45,232 nt of DNA. Source: Lachnospiraceae bacterium UBA3826. GTDB taxonomy: Bacteria; Bacillota; Clostridia; Lachnospirales; Lachnospiraceae. Position 1 is the stretch's first letter. Each line of letters starts with the position of its first letter. Below, one piece after another: positions 33,520 to 42,611 of the stretch. The stretch covers positions 1 to 45,232 of the forward strand of contig DGII01000034.1 in assembly GCA_002393095.1 (NCBI GenBank). The letters are read 5' to 3'. A program made the translations under genes and the position numbers. The notes beneath the pieces were generated by a model. The model was not told the DNA's origin. It made no database searches and saw only the letters and a program-made list of their open reading frames with translations.

Positions 33520-34794
33520 TCAATCCTTAAAAGCTATACTTACATTGCCCATTCCAACCTCTACATCGTAATTGGATGAAGTGTTGTTATCAATCTCTCT
33601 GCTTCCTGCTATACCGGATATCTCCACACTTCCGGCACTCAGATTGCCCATGCCGACCTCGTAATCGTAGTTGTGATCCGATTCTTTGCTGTTAAGATTC
33701 AAGGCAGCGTTGCCCATTCCGCAATCAAGGCTTAGATTTCCTGTGATATCTCCCGACAGTGCCAGATCACCCATTGCGACTTTGATATCGGCATTTTTGG
33801 CGATAAATTCACTGAAGCTGATCTTACCTGCGCCAAGGTCTATATCTGCCTTATCGGTCTTCACTCTGTCAAACTGCATCTCTCCTGCACCGAGCTCAAT
33901 GTCAATATCGTCTGCTTCGAATGACACCTCGCACACGAGCAGGCCGGCACCGGCATTGATATCAACATCCTTAAGCTTCATATCATCAGGTACATACACT
34001 ATGACCTTGCGTTTATCGAATGTGGCGGTCTTTTTATTCTCCGTCTTAACCTTCAGTGTATCTGAATCGGCCTTGATCTCGTTTTTCAGTCTGTCATCAT
34101 ATTCGACATAGATATTGCCGTCAGAGCTTTCCTTTATGGCAAAATCAACCGCTCCCGCATCAATATCCCATTTTTTGATATTAGCGGCGTTGCCGAGGTC
34201 AATCTTTGAAAGATTACCATCAGACGACACTGTATTACCGCTTTCCTTGGCAATAATGGTTCCGTTATTCGCCGCACCCCCAAACGCATCCTTGATATCC
34301 GATATTACTTCACCTGTTATGCTGACCGGACCTAAGATTCCGTTAGCAATTCCCCTTCCTATATGACCTATACCTCTTAATATCGAGAATATCATCGGTA
34401 TTATGAATACTAATAATATAATGATAAGTATAAGAACGCTTTTTGTGATCGTCAGCCCGAATATATTGTATTTTTTCTCAGACTCACCGCTGACGTTATC
34501 GTCATGTTCGGCCACCTGCGTATACTTATCCGGTACATCACGAGTGTCATCTATTCTATCTGAATAGCCTGTCTCTGTGAACTCGCCCTCTATGACATTG
34601 GTGTCATCACTTGCAAGCTTGATCTTATCTGCCAGCTCTTTGGGAGTGCCAAGACCGGCAATGCGCTCGCTTATCTCATCGGCATCAGTTCCGTCCAGAT
34701 AATCATAATAGTAGCTTAAAGCATCCTTTCGCTCATCTTCCGGAACATCGGCCAACAACCCCTCAAGCTCGCCTAAGAATTCCTCTCTACTCAT
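33520..34794 (-). CDS. HAAS (DUF1700)-transmembrane-DUF4097 protein
   Basis: The protein has 424 residues from the start at 34794, which has AGGAGG 6 bp upstream. Residues 1-60 (SREEFLGELEGLLADVPEDE, then KDALSYYYDYLDG) are a HAAS/DUF1700 helical domain. One membrane helix lies at about 108-130 (SVLILIIILLVFIIPMIFSI). The remaining 280 residues form a repetitive right-handed beta structure typical of DUF4097 (repeated GAG, GMGN and LGAG units, e.g. IDIELGAGEMQFDRV, ADIDLGAGKISF). Genes of this type are paired with PadR regulators; the start overlaps the padR stop by 8 bp (ATGAGTAG). It probably acts at the envelope. Confidence 0.85.
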   Translation of the reverse strand: MSREEFLGELEGLLADVPEDERKDALSYYYDYLDGTDADEISERIAGLGTPKELADKIKLASDDTNVIEGEFTETGYSDRIDDTRDVPDKYTQVAEHDDNVSGESEKKYNIFGLTITKSVLILIIILLVFIIPMIFSILRGIGHIGRGIANGILGPVSITGEVISDIKDAFGGAANNGTIIAKESGNTVSSDGNLSKIDLGNAANIKKWDIDAGAVDFAIKESSDGNIYVEYDDRLKNEIKADSDTLKVKTENKKTATFDKRKVIVYVPDDMKLKDVDINAGAGLLVCEVSFEADDIDIELGAGEMQFDRVKTDKADIDLGAGKISFSEFIAKNADIKVAMGDLALSGDITGNLSLDCGMGNAALNLNSKESDHNYDYEVGMGNLSAGSVEISGIAGSREIDNNTSSNYDVEVGMGNVSIAFKD

Positions 34795-35140
34795 TTTTAA
34801 CCTCCTCATCTACTTCCGCCGTTCTTCCCATGAATATGGATGTCACCTTGGATGAATAGCTTAACCACTCGCTTCGATACAGTGCAAGCTGCGCACCTCC
34901 GCGTTCGGTTATTTTATAATAACGCCTGTTACGACCATTGAACTGTTCATCGTAGGTCTCCAGACATTCATCCTTTTGCAGTCTGCGAAGCACCGGATAC
35001 AGGGTTGACTCAGAAAGCTCGATGACGGATCTTACATCCTGTGTGATCTTATAACCGTAGGTACCACCGGGGTCTCTGGCAACGACTGCTAAGACTATGG
35101 CATCCAATAGGGCTGAACCGGTATTAAATACCATGCTCAT
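34787..35140 (-). CDS. PadR family transcriptional regulator
   Basis: The protein has 117 residues starting at 35140 after AGGAGGAGGTGAC. The winged helix-turn-helix of PadR is clear: LDAIVLAVVARDPGGTYGYKI, ELSESTLYPVLRRLQKDECL and RRYYKITERGGAQLALYRSEW. PadR proteins repress their own operons and respond to membrane-active compounds or phenolics. Upstream are two AT-rich palindromes inside tandem promoters. The longer frame to 35254 has no ribosome site. Its stop codon overlaps the start of the HAAS-DUF4097 gene. Confidence 0.93.
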   Translation of the reverse strand: MSMVFNTGSALLDAIVLAVVARDPGGTYGYKITQDVRSVIELSESTLYPVLRRLQKDECLETYDEQFNGRNRRYYKITERGGAQLALYRSEWLSYSSKVTSIFMGRTAEVDEEVKNE

Positions 35141-35163
35141 GTCACCTCCTCCTTTGTTCTTAT

Positions 35164-35190
35164 ACAATATTATATAATGTATAATATTGT
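35164..35190. promoter_or_regulatory. PadR candidate operator 1
   Basis: ACAATATTATA (35164-35174) and TATAATATTGT (35180-35190) are a perfect 11-bp inverted repeat around a 5-bp centre. It covers the -10 box and spacer of the downstream minus-strand promoter. Confidence 0.65.
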
Positions 35191-35196
35191 TTTCAA
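35169..35196 (-). promoter_or_regulatory. padR promoter 2 (start-proximal)
   Basis: Minus strand TTGAAA (35191-35196) and TATAAT (35169-35174), 16-bp spacing, with operator 1 inside. Confidence 0.6.
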
Positions 35197-35201
35197 GTAA
35201 T

Positions 35202-35230
35202 GTTATACAACATATAATATTGTATGTCAA
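35202..35230 (-). promoter_or_regulatory. padR promoter 1 (start-distal)
   Basis: Minus strand TTGACA (35225-35230) and TATAAC (35202-35207) with 17-bp spacing, near consensus. Operator 2 fills the spacer. Confidence 0.65.
35205..35225. promoter_or_regulatory. PadR candidate operator 2
   Basis: ATACAACAT (35205-35213) and ATATTGTAT (35217-35225) form an imperfect inverted repeat. ACAA...TTGT half-sites match those of operator 1. Centres of the two operators are 38 bp apart. Confidence 0.55.
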
Positions 35231-35297
35231 TATATTTTTTGTTATAATCCGCAAAAAGTTATCGGACGATCAGACAACCTGCCGGTCAACTGAAAAA

Positions 35298-35315
35298 TGT
35301 GCGGAAATAGGCACA
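35298..35315. promoter_or_regulatory. Small inverted repeat upstream of the amylase promoter
   Basis: TGTGC (35298-35302) and GCACA (35311-35315) with an 8-bp gap, 14 bp before the -35 box of the amylase promoter. It is a possible operator for a sugar-responsive regulator; the evidence is weak. Confidence 0.25.
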
Positions 35316-35329
35316 AAAGGGAAGTTTGG

Positions 35330-35358
35330 TTGACTTATAAGGGTATATAAACTAAACT
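35330..35358 (+). promoter_or_regulatory. Candidate promoter for the alpha-amylase gene
   Basis: TTGACT (35330-35335) and TAAACT (35353-35358) with 17-bp spacing, about 30 bp before the start codon. Confidence 0.42.
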
Positions 35359-35391
35359 ATATATAATAATATAGTAGGAGTAAGGTATAAT

Positions 35392-36699
35392 ATGTGGGCT
35401 AATGAGACGGTTTTTTATCAGATATATCCTCTTGGGCTGTGCGGAGCACCCTTTGAGAATGACGGCAGGCTATCGCAGAGCATAATCAAGGTAAAGGATT
35501 GGATACCGCATCTTAACAAGCTTGGTATAGGAGCGATATATTTTTCGCCGATATTCGAATCTGATACACATGGATACAATACAAGAGATTATCGTAAGAT
35601 AGATGTAAGGATAGGAACCAACGAAGACTTTAAAGAGCTTGTCGGCACATTGCACGAAGCGGGTATCAGGACTGTCATAGACGGAGTGTTCAACCATGTG
35701 GGGAGGGGATTCTTCGCATTCAAGGATGTTCTTAAGAACAGGTGGGACAGCAGGTATAAGGACTGGTTCAATATAAGCTTCGACGGCAATTCTCCCTACA
35801 ATGACGGTCTGTGGTATGAGGGCTGGGAAGGTAATTATGACCTTGTCAAGCTCAATCTGCGCAATGAAGAAGTGGTACAATATCTGCTTGAAAGCGTGCG
35901 ATACTGGATAGAATACTTCGATATAGACGGTATAAGACTGGATGTTGCATATATGCTGGACAGGGATTTCATGCGCAGGCTTCGCGGCCATTGCAATGCC
36001 ATTAAGCAGGATTTCTTCTTGGTCGGTGAGATGATACACGGCGATTATAATCAGATCATAGCACCCGATATGCTTGACTCGGCTACCAACTATGAGTGCT
36101 ATAAGGGCATGTATTCAAGCTTCAACAGCATGAATATGTTCGAGATATGCCACAGCCTTCAGCGCCAGTTCGGTCCTGAACCGTGGTGTCTGTATACGGG
36201 CAAGTGGCTTATGTCCTTTGTGGATAATCATGATGTGTCGCGTATTGCCTCGACCCTTAATAACGAGAGACATCTGCCGCTTATATATGCCATGCTTTTT
36301 GCGATGCCGGGCATACCCTGCATATACTACGGAAGCGAGTGGGGAGAGAGGGCTGATAAAAAGGACGGAGATCCGGGACTAAGGCCCGCCTTCGATAAGC
36401 CCATAGACAACGAACTGTCGGAGTACATAGGAAGGATAGCAGCCATAAGGAATGAAGAGAAGGCTCTTATGTACGGAAGCTATAAAAGCGCCTTTTTAAC
36501 CAATAAGCAGTGTGTGATGGAGAGGGTATGTGATACGGAAAGGGTACTTGTTGCTATCAACGCCGACGGCGAGGATTTTGATGCGTATTTTGACATAGGC
36601 TGCGGTAAGCTTATGAACCTTGAGACCAAAGAGGAACTGACGGTGAACGGGCCTTTGCATATGAAGGGATACAGCGCCGTGTTTTATAAGGCGTTATGA
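35392..36699 (+). CDS. GH13 alpha-amylase family protein (cytoplasmic)
   Basis: The protein has 435 residues without a signal peptide, so it acts inside the cell. GH13 regions: DGVFNHVG (97-104, region I), GIRLDVAYM with nucleophile Asp184 (region II), FLVGEMIHGD with acid/base Glu213 (region III) and SFVDNHD with Asp281 (region IV). The short length and WEGNYDLVKLNLRN segment fit intracellular maltodextrin- or cyclodextrin-type enzymes. It likely trims imported oligosaccharides. GTAGGAG precedes the ATG. No transporter or regulator gene adjoins it. Confidence 0.9.
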   Translation: MWANETVFYQIYPLGLCGAPFENDGRLSQSIIKVKDWIPHLNKLGIGAIYFSPIFESDTHGYNTRDYRKIDVRIGTNEDFKELVGTLHEAGIRTVIDGVFNHVGRGFFAFKDVLKNRWDSRYKDWFNISFDGNSPYNDGLWYEGWEGNYDLVKLNLRNEEVVQYLLESVRYWIEYFDIDGIRLDVAYMLDRDFMRRLRGHCNAIKQDFFLVGEMIHGDYNQIIAPDMLDSATNYECYKGMYSSFNSMNMFEICHSLQRQFGPEPWCLYTGKWLMSFVDNHDVSRIASTLNNERHLPLIYAMLFAMPGIPCIYYGSEWGERADKKDGDPGLRPAFDKPIDNELSEYIGRIAAIRNEEKALMYGSYKSAFLTNKQCVMERVCDTERVLVAINADGEDFDAYFDIGCGKLMNLETKEELTVNGPLHMKGYSAVFYKAL

Positions 36700-36792
36700 G
36701 GTGCAGCCAAAGCCGGATAAGCTGCCTGATACGGCAGTGAGAATGACATAAGACAGAATAATAGAATAAATAATAAAGGAAGAGTTGACAAA

Positions 36793-39456
36793 ATGAGTAA
36801 AGAACTATCAAAAACCTATGATCCTAAAGGAATGGAGGACAGGATTTACGACAATTGGGTGAAAAAGGGATATTTCCACGCCGAGGTGGATCACAGTAAG
36901 ACACCCTTTACCATAGTTATACCACCCCCGAACATCACGGGTCAGCTTCATATGGGACATGCCCTGGATGAGACCATGCAGGATATTCTCATAAGATATA
37001 AGAGGATGCAGGGATATAATGCCCTCTGGCAGCCGGGCACGGATCATGCATCGATCGCCACTGAGGTCAAGATCATAGAGAAGCTTAAGGAAGAAGGCAT
37101 CGACAAGGCGGATCTCGGACGTGAGGGATTCCTTAAGAGAGCATGGGAGTGGAAGGCCGAATACGGCGGCAGGATAGTCAATCAGCTCAAGAAGCTGGGC
37201 TCTTCCTGCGACTGGGACAGAGAGCGCTTCACCATGGATGAGGGCTGTAATAAGGCTGTGACAGAGGTGTTCTGCAAGATGCATGAAAAGGGATGGATAT
37301 ACAAGGGCAGCAGGATAATCAACTGGTGTCCCGTATGTAATACATCGATATCGGATGCAGAGGTTGAGTATGAGGAGCAGGCAGGCCATCTGTGGCACAT
37401 TAAGTACCCTCTTGTGGATGAGAACGGTAAGCCTTCTAAGACGGAGTTCTTAACCTTTGCAACAACCAGACCGGAGACGATGCTTGGTGATACGGCGGTA
37501 GCGGTGAACCCTTCTGATGAGAGATATACACATCTCCATGGCAGACAGGTATGGCTGCCACTTGTGAATAAGCCTATACCCGTTGTGGAGGATGAGTATG
37601 TGGATGTCGGGTTCGGTACGGGTGTGGTTAAGATCACGCCGGCTCATGATCCCAATGACTTCGAGGTTGGTAAGAGACACGGACTGCCGGAGATCAATAT
37701 ACTTAATGATGATGCAACTGTGAATGCCAACGGCGGTAAGTACGAGGGCATGGACAGGTATGAGGCAAGGAAGGTGATAGTTAAGGATCTTGAAGCTCTG
37801 GGACTCTTGGTTAAGATAGAGGATTATACCCATAATGTGGGAACACATGACAGATGCGGTACGACCATAGAGCCTTTGATCAAGGCACAGTGGTTCGTTA
37901 AGATGGATGAACTCATCAAGCCGGCGATCAAGGCTGTCAAAGACGGAGAGATCAAGCTTATCCCGCCACGTATGGATAAGATATATTATAACTGGACTGA
38001 TAATATAAGAGACTGGTGTATATCAAGACAGTTATGGTGGGGACACAGGATACCGGCCTACTATTGTAAGGACTGTGGTGAGACCGTGGTTGCAAGGCAG
38101 CAGGTATGTAAGTGTCCTAAGTGTGGCAGTGAGAATATGGAGCAGGACCCGGACACTCTGGATACATGGTTCTCATCCGCACTCTGGCCTTTCTCTACAT
38201 TGGGATGGCCGACGATCACGGAGGACCTTAAGTATTTCTATCCTACGGATGTACTTGTAACAGGCTATGACATAATCTTCTTCTGGGTCATCAGGATGAT
38301 ATTCTCAGGCTATGAGCAGATGGGAGAGAAGCCCTTTAAGACAGTGCTTTTCCATGGTCTTGTACGTGATGATATGGGACGTAAGATGAGTAAGTCTCTG
38401 GGTAACGGCATCGATCCGCTGGAGATAATAGATAAGTACGGCGCTGATGCGCTGAGGCTTACGCTTATTACAGGCAACGCTCCCGGCAATGATATGCGAT
38501 TCTATATGTCCAGAGTCGAGGCAAGCCGTAATTTCGCCAATAAGGTATGGAATGCTTCACGCTTCATAATGATGAACATGGGTGACGACGAAGTGACCAT
38601 TCCGGAGACGGATGCACTTGAGCCTGTGGATAAGTGGATCATAAGCAAGCTACAGTCGGTCATAAGGGATGTGACCGACAATATGGACAGATTCGAACTG
38701 GGTATCGCTGTACAGAAGGTCTATGACTTCATATGGGATGAGTTCTGTGACTGGTATATAGAGATGGTAAAGCCAAGGCTGTATAGCACCGATGATATGA
38801 CAAGCAGGAATGCGGCGCTTTACACTCTTAAGAGCGTGCTTACGGATGCGCTTAAGCTGTTGCATCCTTATATGCCGTTTATCACAGAAGAGATATTCAT
38901 GACGATACAGTCTGACGAAGAGTCCATAATGATATCAAAGTGGCCTGTATATGATGAAAGTAAAGTATATTCCGATGAGGAAAGAGACATAGAGCTTATC
39001 AAGGAGGCTGTCCGTGGTATACGAAATGTCCGTACACAGATGAATGTGGCTCCTTCCAAGAAGGCGAGTGTCTATGTGGTATCGGATACGGAAAGCGTAA
39101 GAAAAGCTTTTGAGAAGGGCAACGTATTCTTCGCAGGTCTCTCATATGCAACTGAGGTAAAGGTGCAGAGTGATATGCAGGGAATAGCTTCCGATGCGGT
39201 ATCCGTAGTGATACCGGGTGCGAATATATATATACCTTTCGCGGAATTGGTTGACATAACAAAAGAAATCGAACGCCTTGGTAAAGAACAGGACAGACTG
39301 AATGCTGAGATTAAGCGGGCCGAGGGAATGTTAAACAATGAAAAGTTCACCTCCAAGGCTCCTGAAGCAAAGGTAAAGGAAGAAAGGGAGAAGCTTAATA
39401 AGTACAGACAGATGCTTACGGAGGTAAGCAAGCAGCTTGAAAAGCTTAAGGGATAA
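36793..39456 (+). CDS. valS: Valyl-tRNA synthetase
   Basis: The protein has 887 residues. It charges tRNA-Val and edits threonine mischarging. PPPNITGQLHMGHAL carries the HIGH-type motif, the CP1 editing domain contains TTRPETMLGDTAVAVNPSDE, a zinc-ribbon-like CKDCGETVVARQQVCKCPKC is inserted before DTWFSSALWP, and GRKMSKSLGNGIDPLEII holds KMSKS. The C-terminal 70 residues are a coiled coil (EIERLGKEQDRLNAEIKRAE). The 93-bp leader holds no T-box, only a 5-bp CTGCC/GGCAG repeat. Confidence 0.97.
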   Translation: MSKELSKTYDPKGMEDRIYDNWVKKGYFHAEVDHSKTPFTIVIPPPNITGQLHMGHALDETMQDILIRYKRMQGYNALWQPGTDHASIATEVKIIEKLKEEGIDKADLGREGFLKRAWEWKAEYGGRIVNQLKKLGSSCDWDRERFTMDEGCNKAVTEVFCKMHEKGWIYKGSRIINWCPVCNTSISDAEVEYEEQAGHLWHIKYPLVDENGKPSKTEFLTFATTRPETMLGDTAVAVNPSDERYTHLHGRQVWLPLVNKPIPVVEDEYVDVGFGTGVVKITPAHDPNDFEVGKRHGLPEINILNDDATVNANGGKYEGMDRYEARKVIVKDLEALGLLVKIEDYTHNVGTHDRCGTTIEPLIKAQWFVKMDELIKPAIKAVKDGEIKLIPPRMDKIYYNWTDNIRDWCISRQLWWGHRIPAYYCKDCGETVVARQQVCKCPKCGSENMEQDPDTLDTWFSSALWPFSTLGWPTITEDLKYFYPTDVLVTGYDIIFFWVIRMIFSGYEQMGEKPFKTVLFHGLVRDDMGRKMSKSLGNGIDPLEIIDKYGADALRLTLITGNAPGNDMRFYMSRVEASRNFANKVWNASRFIMMNMGDDEVTIPETDALEPVDKWIISKLQSVIRDVTDNMDRFELGIAVQKVYDFIWDEFCDWYIEMVKPRLYSTDDMTSRNAALYTLKSVLTDALKLLHPYMPFITEEIFMTIQSDEESIMISKWPVYDESKVYSDEERDIELIKEAVRGIRNVRTQMNVAPSKKASVYVVSDTESVRKAFEKGNVFFAGLSYATEVKVQSDMQGIASDAVSVVIPGANIYIPFAELVDITKEIERLGKEQDRLNAEIKRAEGMLNNEKFTSKAPEAKVKEEREKLNKYRQMLTEVSKQLEKLKG

Positions 39457-39475
39457 GGTATAAGGGAAAGAGACA

Positions 39476-41014
39476 ATGGCAGAGGCACAGAAGTTATCGT
39501 CTGAGGATCTGGCGAGATTACGTGCAAAACTGAAAAGTGAAGCCAATAAGGTGGTGGCGGAGAATGCCGGCGCCTCGGACAGTGATGTCTGTGATCAGGA
39601 TGCGGCACATAATGCGGATGAGAAGAAATCAGCCAAATTCATTCAGGTGGAGATAGATTCAGACAAGATGAGTGCCACGGTCTGTTTAAATACGCCGAAC
39701 GAGGATGAGAGCTACACGGTTCCGGAGGTCATAGGAGCGCTGAGAGCCAACAGAGTTGTGCTTGGGATCAAGACCGATGTCATAATGGATATCATCAACA
39801 GCGGTCGCTACGATGAGGATATAGTCGTAGCTGAGGGCAAGGCTGAGGTACCCGGTGAGGAAGGGTACTTTGAATGGCTGATAGATATGGAGAAGAAGGA
39901 ATCTCCGGATATACGTGAGGACGGTACTGTGGATTATACTTCCATGAACAGGCTCGTCAATGTGGAAGAGGGAGACAGAATAGCCATATACCATCCTGCG
40001 ACACAGGGTCAGAAGGGCTTCGATGTATGCGGTATGGAGAAGATGCCGCGTATCGTTAAGGAGCAGCCCAGACTGCGTGGCAAATACATTGCCTATGATG
40101 AGGAGACGATGGTGTATACCACAACCCTGTCAGGGAAGATATCGCGTAATGACAATAATATCGAGATACTTTCGGTGCATGAGATCAATGATAATCTTGA
40201 TGCCACATATGGCAACGTGGATTTCTACGGTGATATAGTCATTAACGGTAACGTGGATACCGGAGCAACCATAAGGGCAGGCAGGAATGTGACTGTCAAC
40301 GGAGTCGTGGCGGGAGGTAAGGTATTCGCCGGAGGAGATGTGGTCTTAAGCAAGGGGGCACAGGCTAAGAGTAAGATATCGGCAAGAGGTGATATTTTTG
40401 CTGAGTTCATAGAGTACGCATCCTTAGATGCTCATGGCGATATTCATGCCAATTATATAATGAATTCAGAGGTCAATTCGAATAAGAAGGTACTTGTCGA
40501 CGGGCGTAAGGCAACGGTTATCGGAGGCTATACACATGGCCTTATGGGTATAGAACTCAGAGAATCCGGTAATTACACGGAGCCCAGAACCGAGTTGCAT
40601 GCGGGCTTTACGCAGGAGGATTATGAGGAATACGACATCCTGCTTAAAAAGGAAGAGTCTGTCAACAAGGAGATTACGGACATAGTAGCCGAGATGTCCG
40701 ATCTGCTTAGGGAGGCCAGAGATAAGGGTGCTACACAGGCAAGCAAAGACCGGATATACGAGCTGAATGTCAAAAAGGATGCAGCATATGCGTCGATAGA
40801 TGATATAGCGACGGAAAAAAAGGCCATTATCGCAAAGATGGCTAAGGGCACCAACTCATATATAGAGATAAGCGGTGATGTGCACAGGAATACAAGGATA
40901 TTCATTGATTCCGCCAAGCTAATGATAGAGAGAGATGAGTCCTGTGTCAGATTCGTTAATAAGAATAACGAGATAGTCAGACGGCAGGCACATTTAGACG
41001 GCAGGGAAGAATAA
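39476..41014 (+). CDS. FapA/DUF342 domain protein
   Basis: The protein has 512 residues. After a charged N-terminus (1-60), FapA features appear: PATQGQKGFDVCGMEK (typical DPPTxGxxGxDVxG element), a parallel beta-helix with GNVDFYGDIVINGNVDTGAT, RAGRNVTVNGVVAGGKVFAGG and SARGDIFAEFIEYASL, then a long coiled coil (LLKKEESVNKEITDIVAEMS) and a final beta segment. The family is cytoplasmic and of uncertain function, possibly polymer-forming and linked to motility or cell shape. It starts 19 bp after valS and ends 3 bp before folC. Confidence 0.86.
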   Translation: MAEAQKLSSEDLARLRAKLKSEANKVVAENAGASDSDVCDQDAAHNADEKKSAKFIQVEIDSDKMSATVCLNTPNEDESYTVPEVIGALRANRVVLGIKTDVIMDIINSGRYDEDIVVAEGKAEVPGEEGYFEWLIDMEKKESPDIREDGTVDYTSMNRLVNVEEGDRIAIYHPATQGQKGFDVCGMEKMPRIVKEQPRLRGKYIAYDEETMVYTTTLSGKISRNDNNIEILSVHEINDNLDATYGNVDFYGDIVINGNVDTGATIRAGRNVTVNGVVAGGKVFAGGDVVLSKGAQAKSKISARGDIFAEFIEYASLDAHGDIHANYIMNSEVNSNKKVLVDGRKATVIGGYTHGLMGIELRESGNYTEPRTELHAGFTQEDYEEYDILLKKEESVNKEITDIVAEMSDLLREARDKGATQASKDRIYELNVKKDAAYASIDDIATEKKAIIAKMAKGTNSYIEISGDVHRNTRIFIDSAKLMIERDESCVRFVNKNNEIVRRQAHLDGREE

Positions 41015-41017
41015 GGT

Positions 41018-42427
41018 ATGAGCACTGGTCGGATCAACACGGAACAAGACTATGAGGAAGCGGTATCGTACATACAATCGATACCGCGTTTTGCTGACAA
41101 CGGCAAGACTGACGGGGACAGAGTAATATCTGTAAAGGACAGGTATGAGCTTGCAGGGAGATTTCAGAGATATCTGCTTGGAAGACTAAAGGAAAAGGAT
41201 ATGACACTAACGTCATATTCTCCAAAGGTATTCCACGTAGCCGGTACTAACGGTAAGGGCAGTGTGTGCGCTTATCTTGCCGCAATGCATGAGGCTATGG
41301 GTAAAAGCGCAGGAGTCTTCACATCCCCTCATCTTGTGGATATAAGAGAGCGTATCACATGTGACGGTGAGATGATCTCCAAGGAGGATTTTGCCCGAAG
41401 TCATTATGTCTTGATGGAGGCGTTGGCAGGCTTTAACGGAGGGTACAGTGCTACAGCCTATAATCCGGTATACTTCGATCATCTTTTTTTCTTGGCGGAG
41501 ATTTATTATGCGATAAAACGCCCGGATTGTGTGATATGGGAGGTGGGACTCGGCGGAAGATATGATGCGACCAATCTGATACCGTATAAGTCGGTTGCGG
41601 TGATCACAAGCATAGGACTTGATCATACGGAGATACTCGGAGATACGATAGAGAAGATCGCATATGAAAAGGCAGGGATAATAGCCGATGGGGTGCCTGT
41701 GATTACCGTGGATAAGGATAAGGAAGCATCGGATGTCATACGTAGCAGGGCGAAAGCTGTGAGTGCACCGCTTACTATGGTACCGGGCTACAGAGATATA
41801 AGGAAAAAATTGAGTGATAAAGGGATTGATTTTTCCTATAAATCCCATTATTATAATAATGCTACTCTAGAGATAGTGGGTAGAGGTGTGCCTGCACCGT
41901 ATCAGACAGAGAATGCAAGCCTCTCGGTGGCCGCCATGGAGCGTGTATACGACAAAGATGAGCTGTCGCTTGAACTGATACGTAAGGGGCTTATGAGCAT
42001 GAGCTGGCCCGGACGTATGGAACAGATAGAAGAGGGAGTATTCTTCGACGGAGCTCACAACATAAGCGGTATAGAGGCTTTTGTTGACAGTGTGGAGACG
42101 GACAGATGCAGAGGGGGAAGACTTCTGCTTTTCTCTGCGGTCGCTGATAAGCAGGCAGAGAGTGAGCTTGAGAGCATACTTAAGAAGCGCCTTTTTACGG
42201 TGATCGGACTTGCAAGGCTTACTACTGACAGGACCATAGATGATGGCAGGATAAGAGGACTTGCAGATATAGCAGGTAAGGCGGGAGTAAAGGCTGTAAT
42301 ATATGATAATGTGTATGAAGCCTATGAGGAGCTTAATAAGATAAGAAGAGACAATGATATACTGTATGTATGCGGTTCACTGTATCTTGTGGGTGAGCTT
42401 AAGGCATACATAGCGCAGAGAGGATAG
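41018..42427 (+). CDS. folC: Folylpolyglutamate synthase / dihydrofolate synthase
   Basis: The protein has 469 residues. It adds glutamate to folates (and possibly to dihydropteroate). FHVAGTNGKGSVCAYLA is the P-loop, TSPHLVDIRERIT the folate-binding loop, VWEVGLGGRYDATN and SIGLDHTEILGDTIEKIAYEKAGI are the Mur-ligase-type central motifs, and FFDGAHNISGIEAF is the C-terminal one. The start overlaps closely with the FapA stop codon (TAAGGTATG). It is in a run with valS, the FapA gene and the small ORF below. Confidence 0.95.
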   Translation: MSTGRINTEQDYEEAVSYIQSIPRFADNGKTDGDRVISVKDRYELAGRFQRYLLGRLKEKDMTLTSYSPKVFHVAGTNGKGSVCAYLAAMHEAMGKSAGVFTSPHLVDIRERITCDGEMISKEDFARSHYVLMEALAGFNGGYSATAYNPVYFDHLFFLAEIYYAIKRPDCVIWEVGLGGRYDATNLIPYKSVAVITSIGLDHTEILGDTIEKIAYEKAGIIADGVPVITVDKDKEASDVIRSRAKAVSAPLTMVPGYRDIRKKLSDKGIDFSYKSHYYNNATLEIVGRGVPAPYQTENASLSVAAMERVYDKDELSLELIRKGLMSMSWPGRMEQIEEGVFFDGAHNISGIEAFVDSVETDRCRGGRLLLFSAVADKQAESELESILKKRLFTVIGLARLTTDRTIDDGRIRGLADIAGKAGVKAVIYDNVYEAYEELNKIRRDNDILYVCGSLYLVGELKAYIAQRG

Positions 42428-42433
42428 ATACAG

Positions 42434-42595
42434 ATGATCAATTTCGAAGATGAGCTTAAGAAGTTTCATCCTTCGCTGGAGATAGAAGAAGCCGAGGATG
42501 CCATATATAATCAAGATCTGACGGATATCGCGGATCTTTTGGTAGGTCTGGTGAAAGAAGATAAGGAAAGTCAGGCAGATAAGGAAGAGAAGTAG
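42434..42595 (+). CDS. Small acidic protein, 53 residues
   Basis: An open frame beginning MINFEDELKKFHPSLEIEEA and ending in SQADKEEK fits exactly between folC and the TPR gene. It is highly charged (many Glu, Asp, Lys) with a helical, amphipathic pattern (DLTDIADLLVGLVKED). GAGG at 42419-42422 is 11 bp upstream. Gaps of 6 and 16 bp to its neighbours support a real gene. The family is not recognised and no function is offered. Confidence 0.6.
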   Translation: MINFEDELKKFHPSLEIEEAEDAIYNQDLTDIADLLVGLVKEDKESQADKEEK

Positions 42596-42611
42596 AAAGC
42601 GGTGAAGCGGC

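Noticed and set aside
36700..36792. T-box leader for valS
   Set aside because: The 93-bp gap is too short and has only a 5-bp CTGCC/GGCAG repeat without a T run or T-box sequence.
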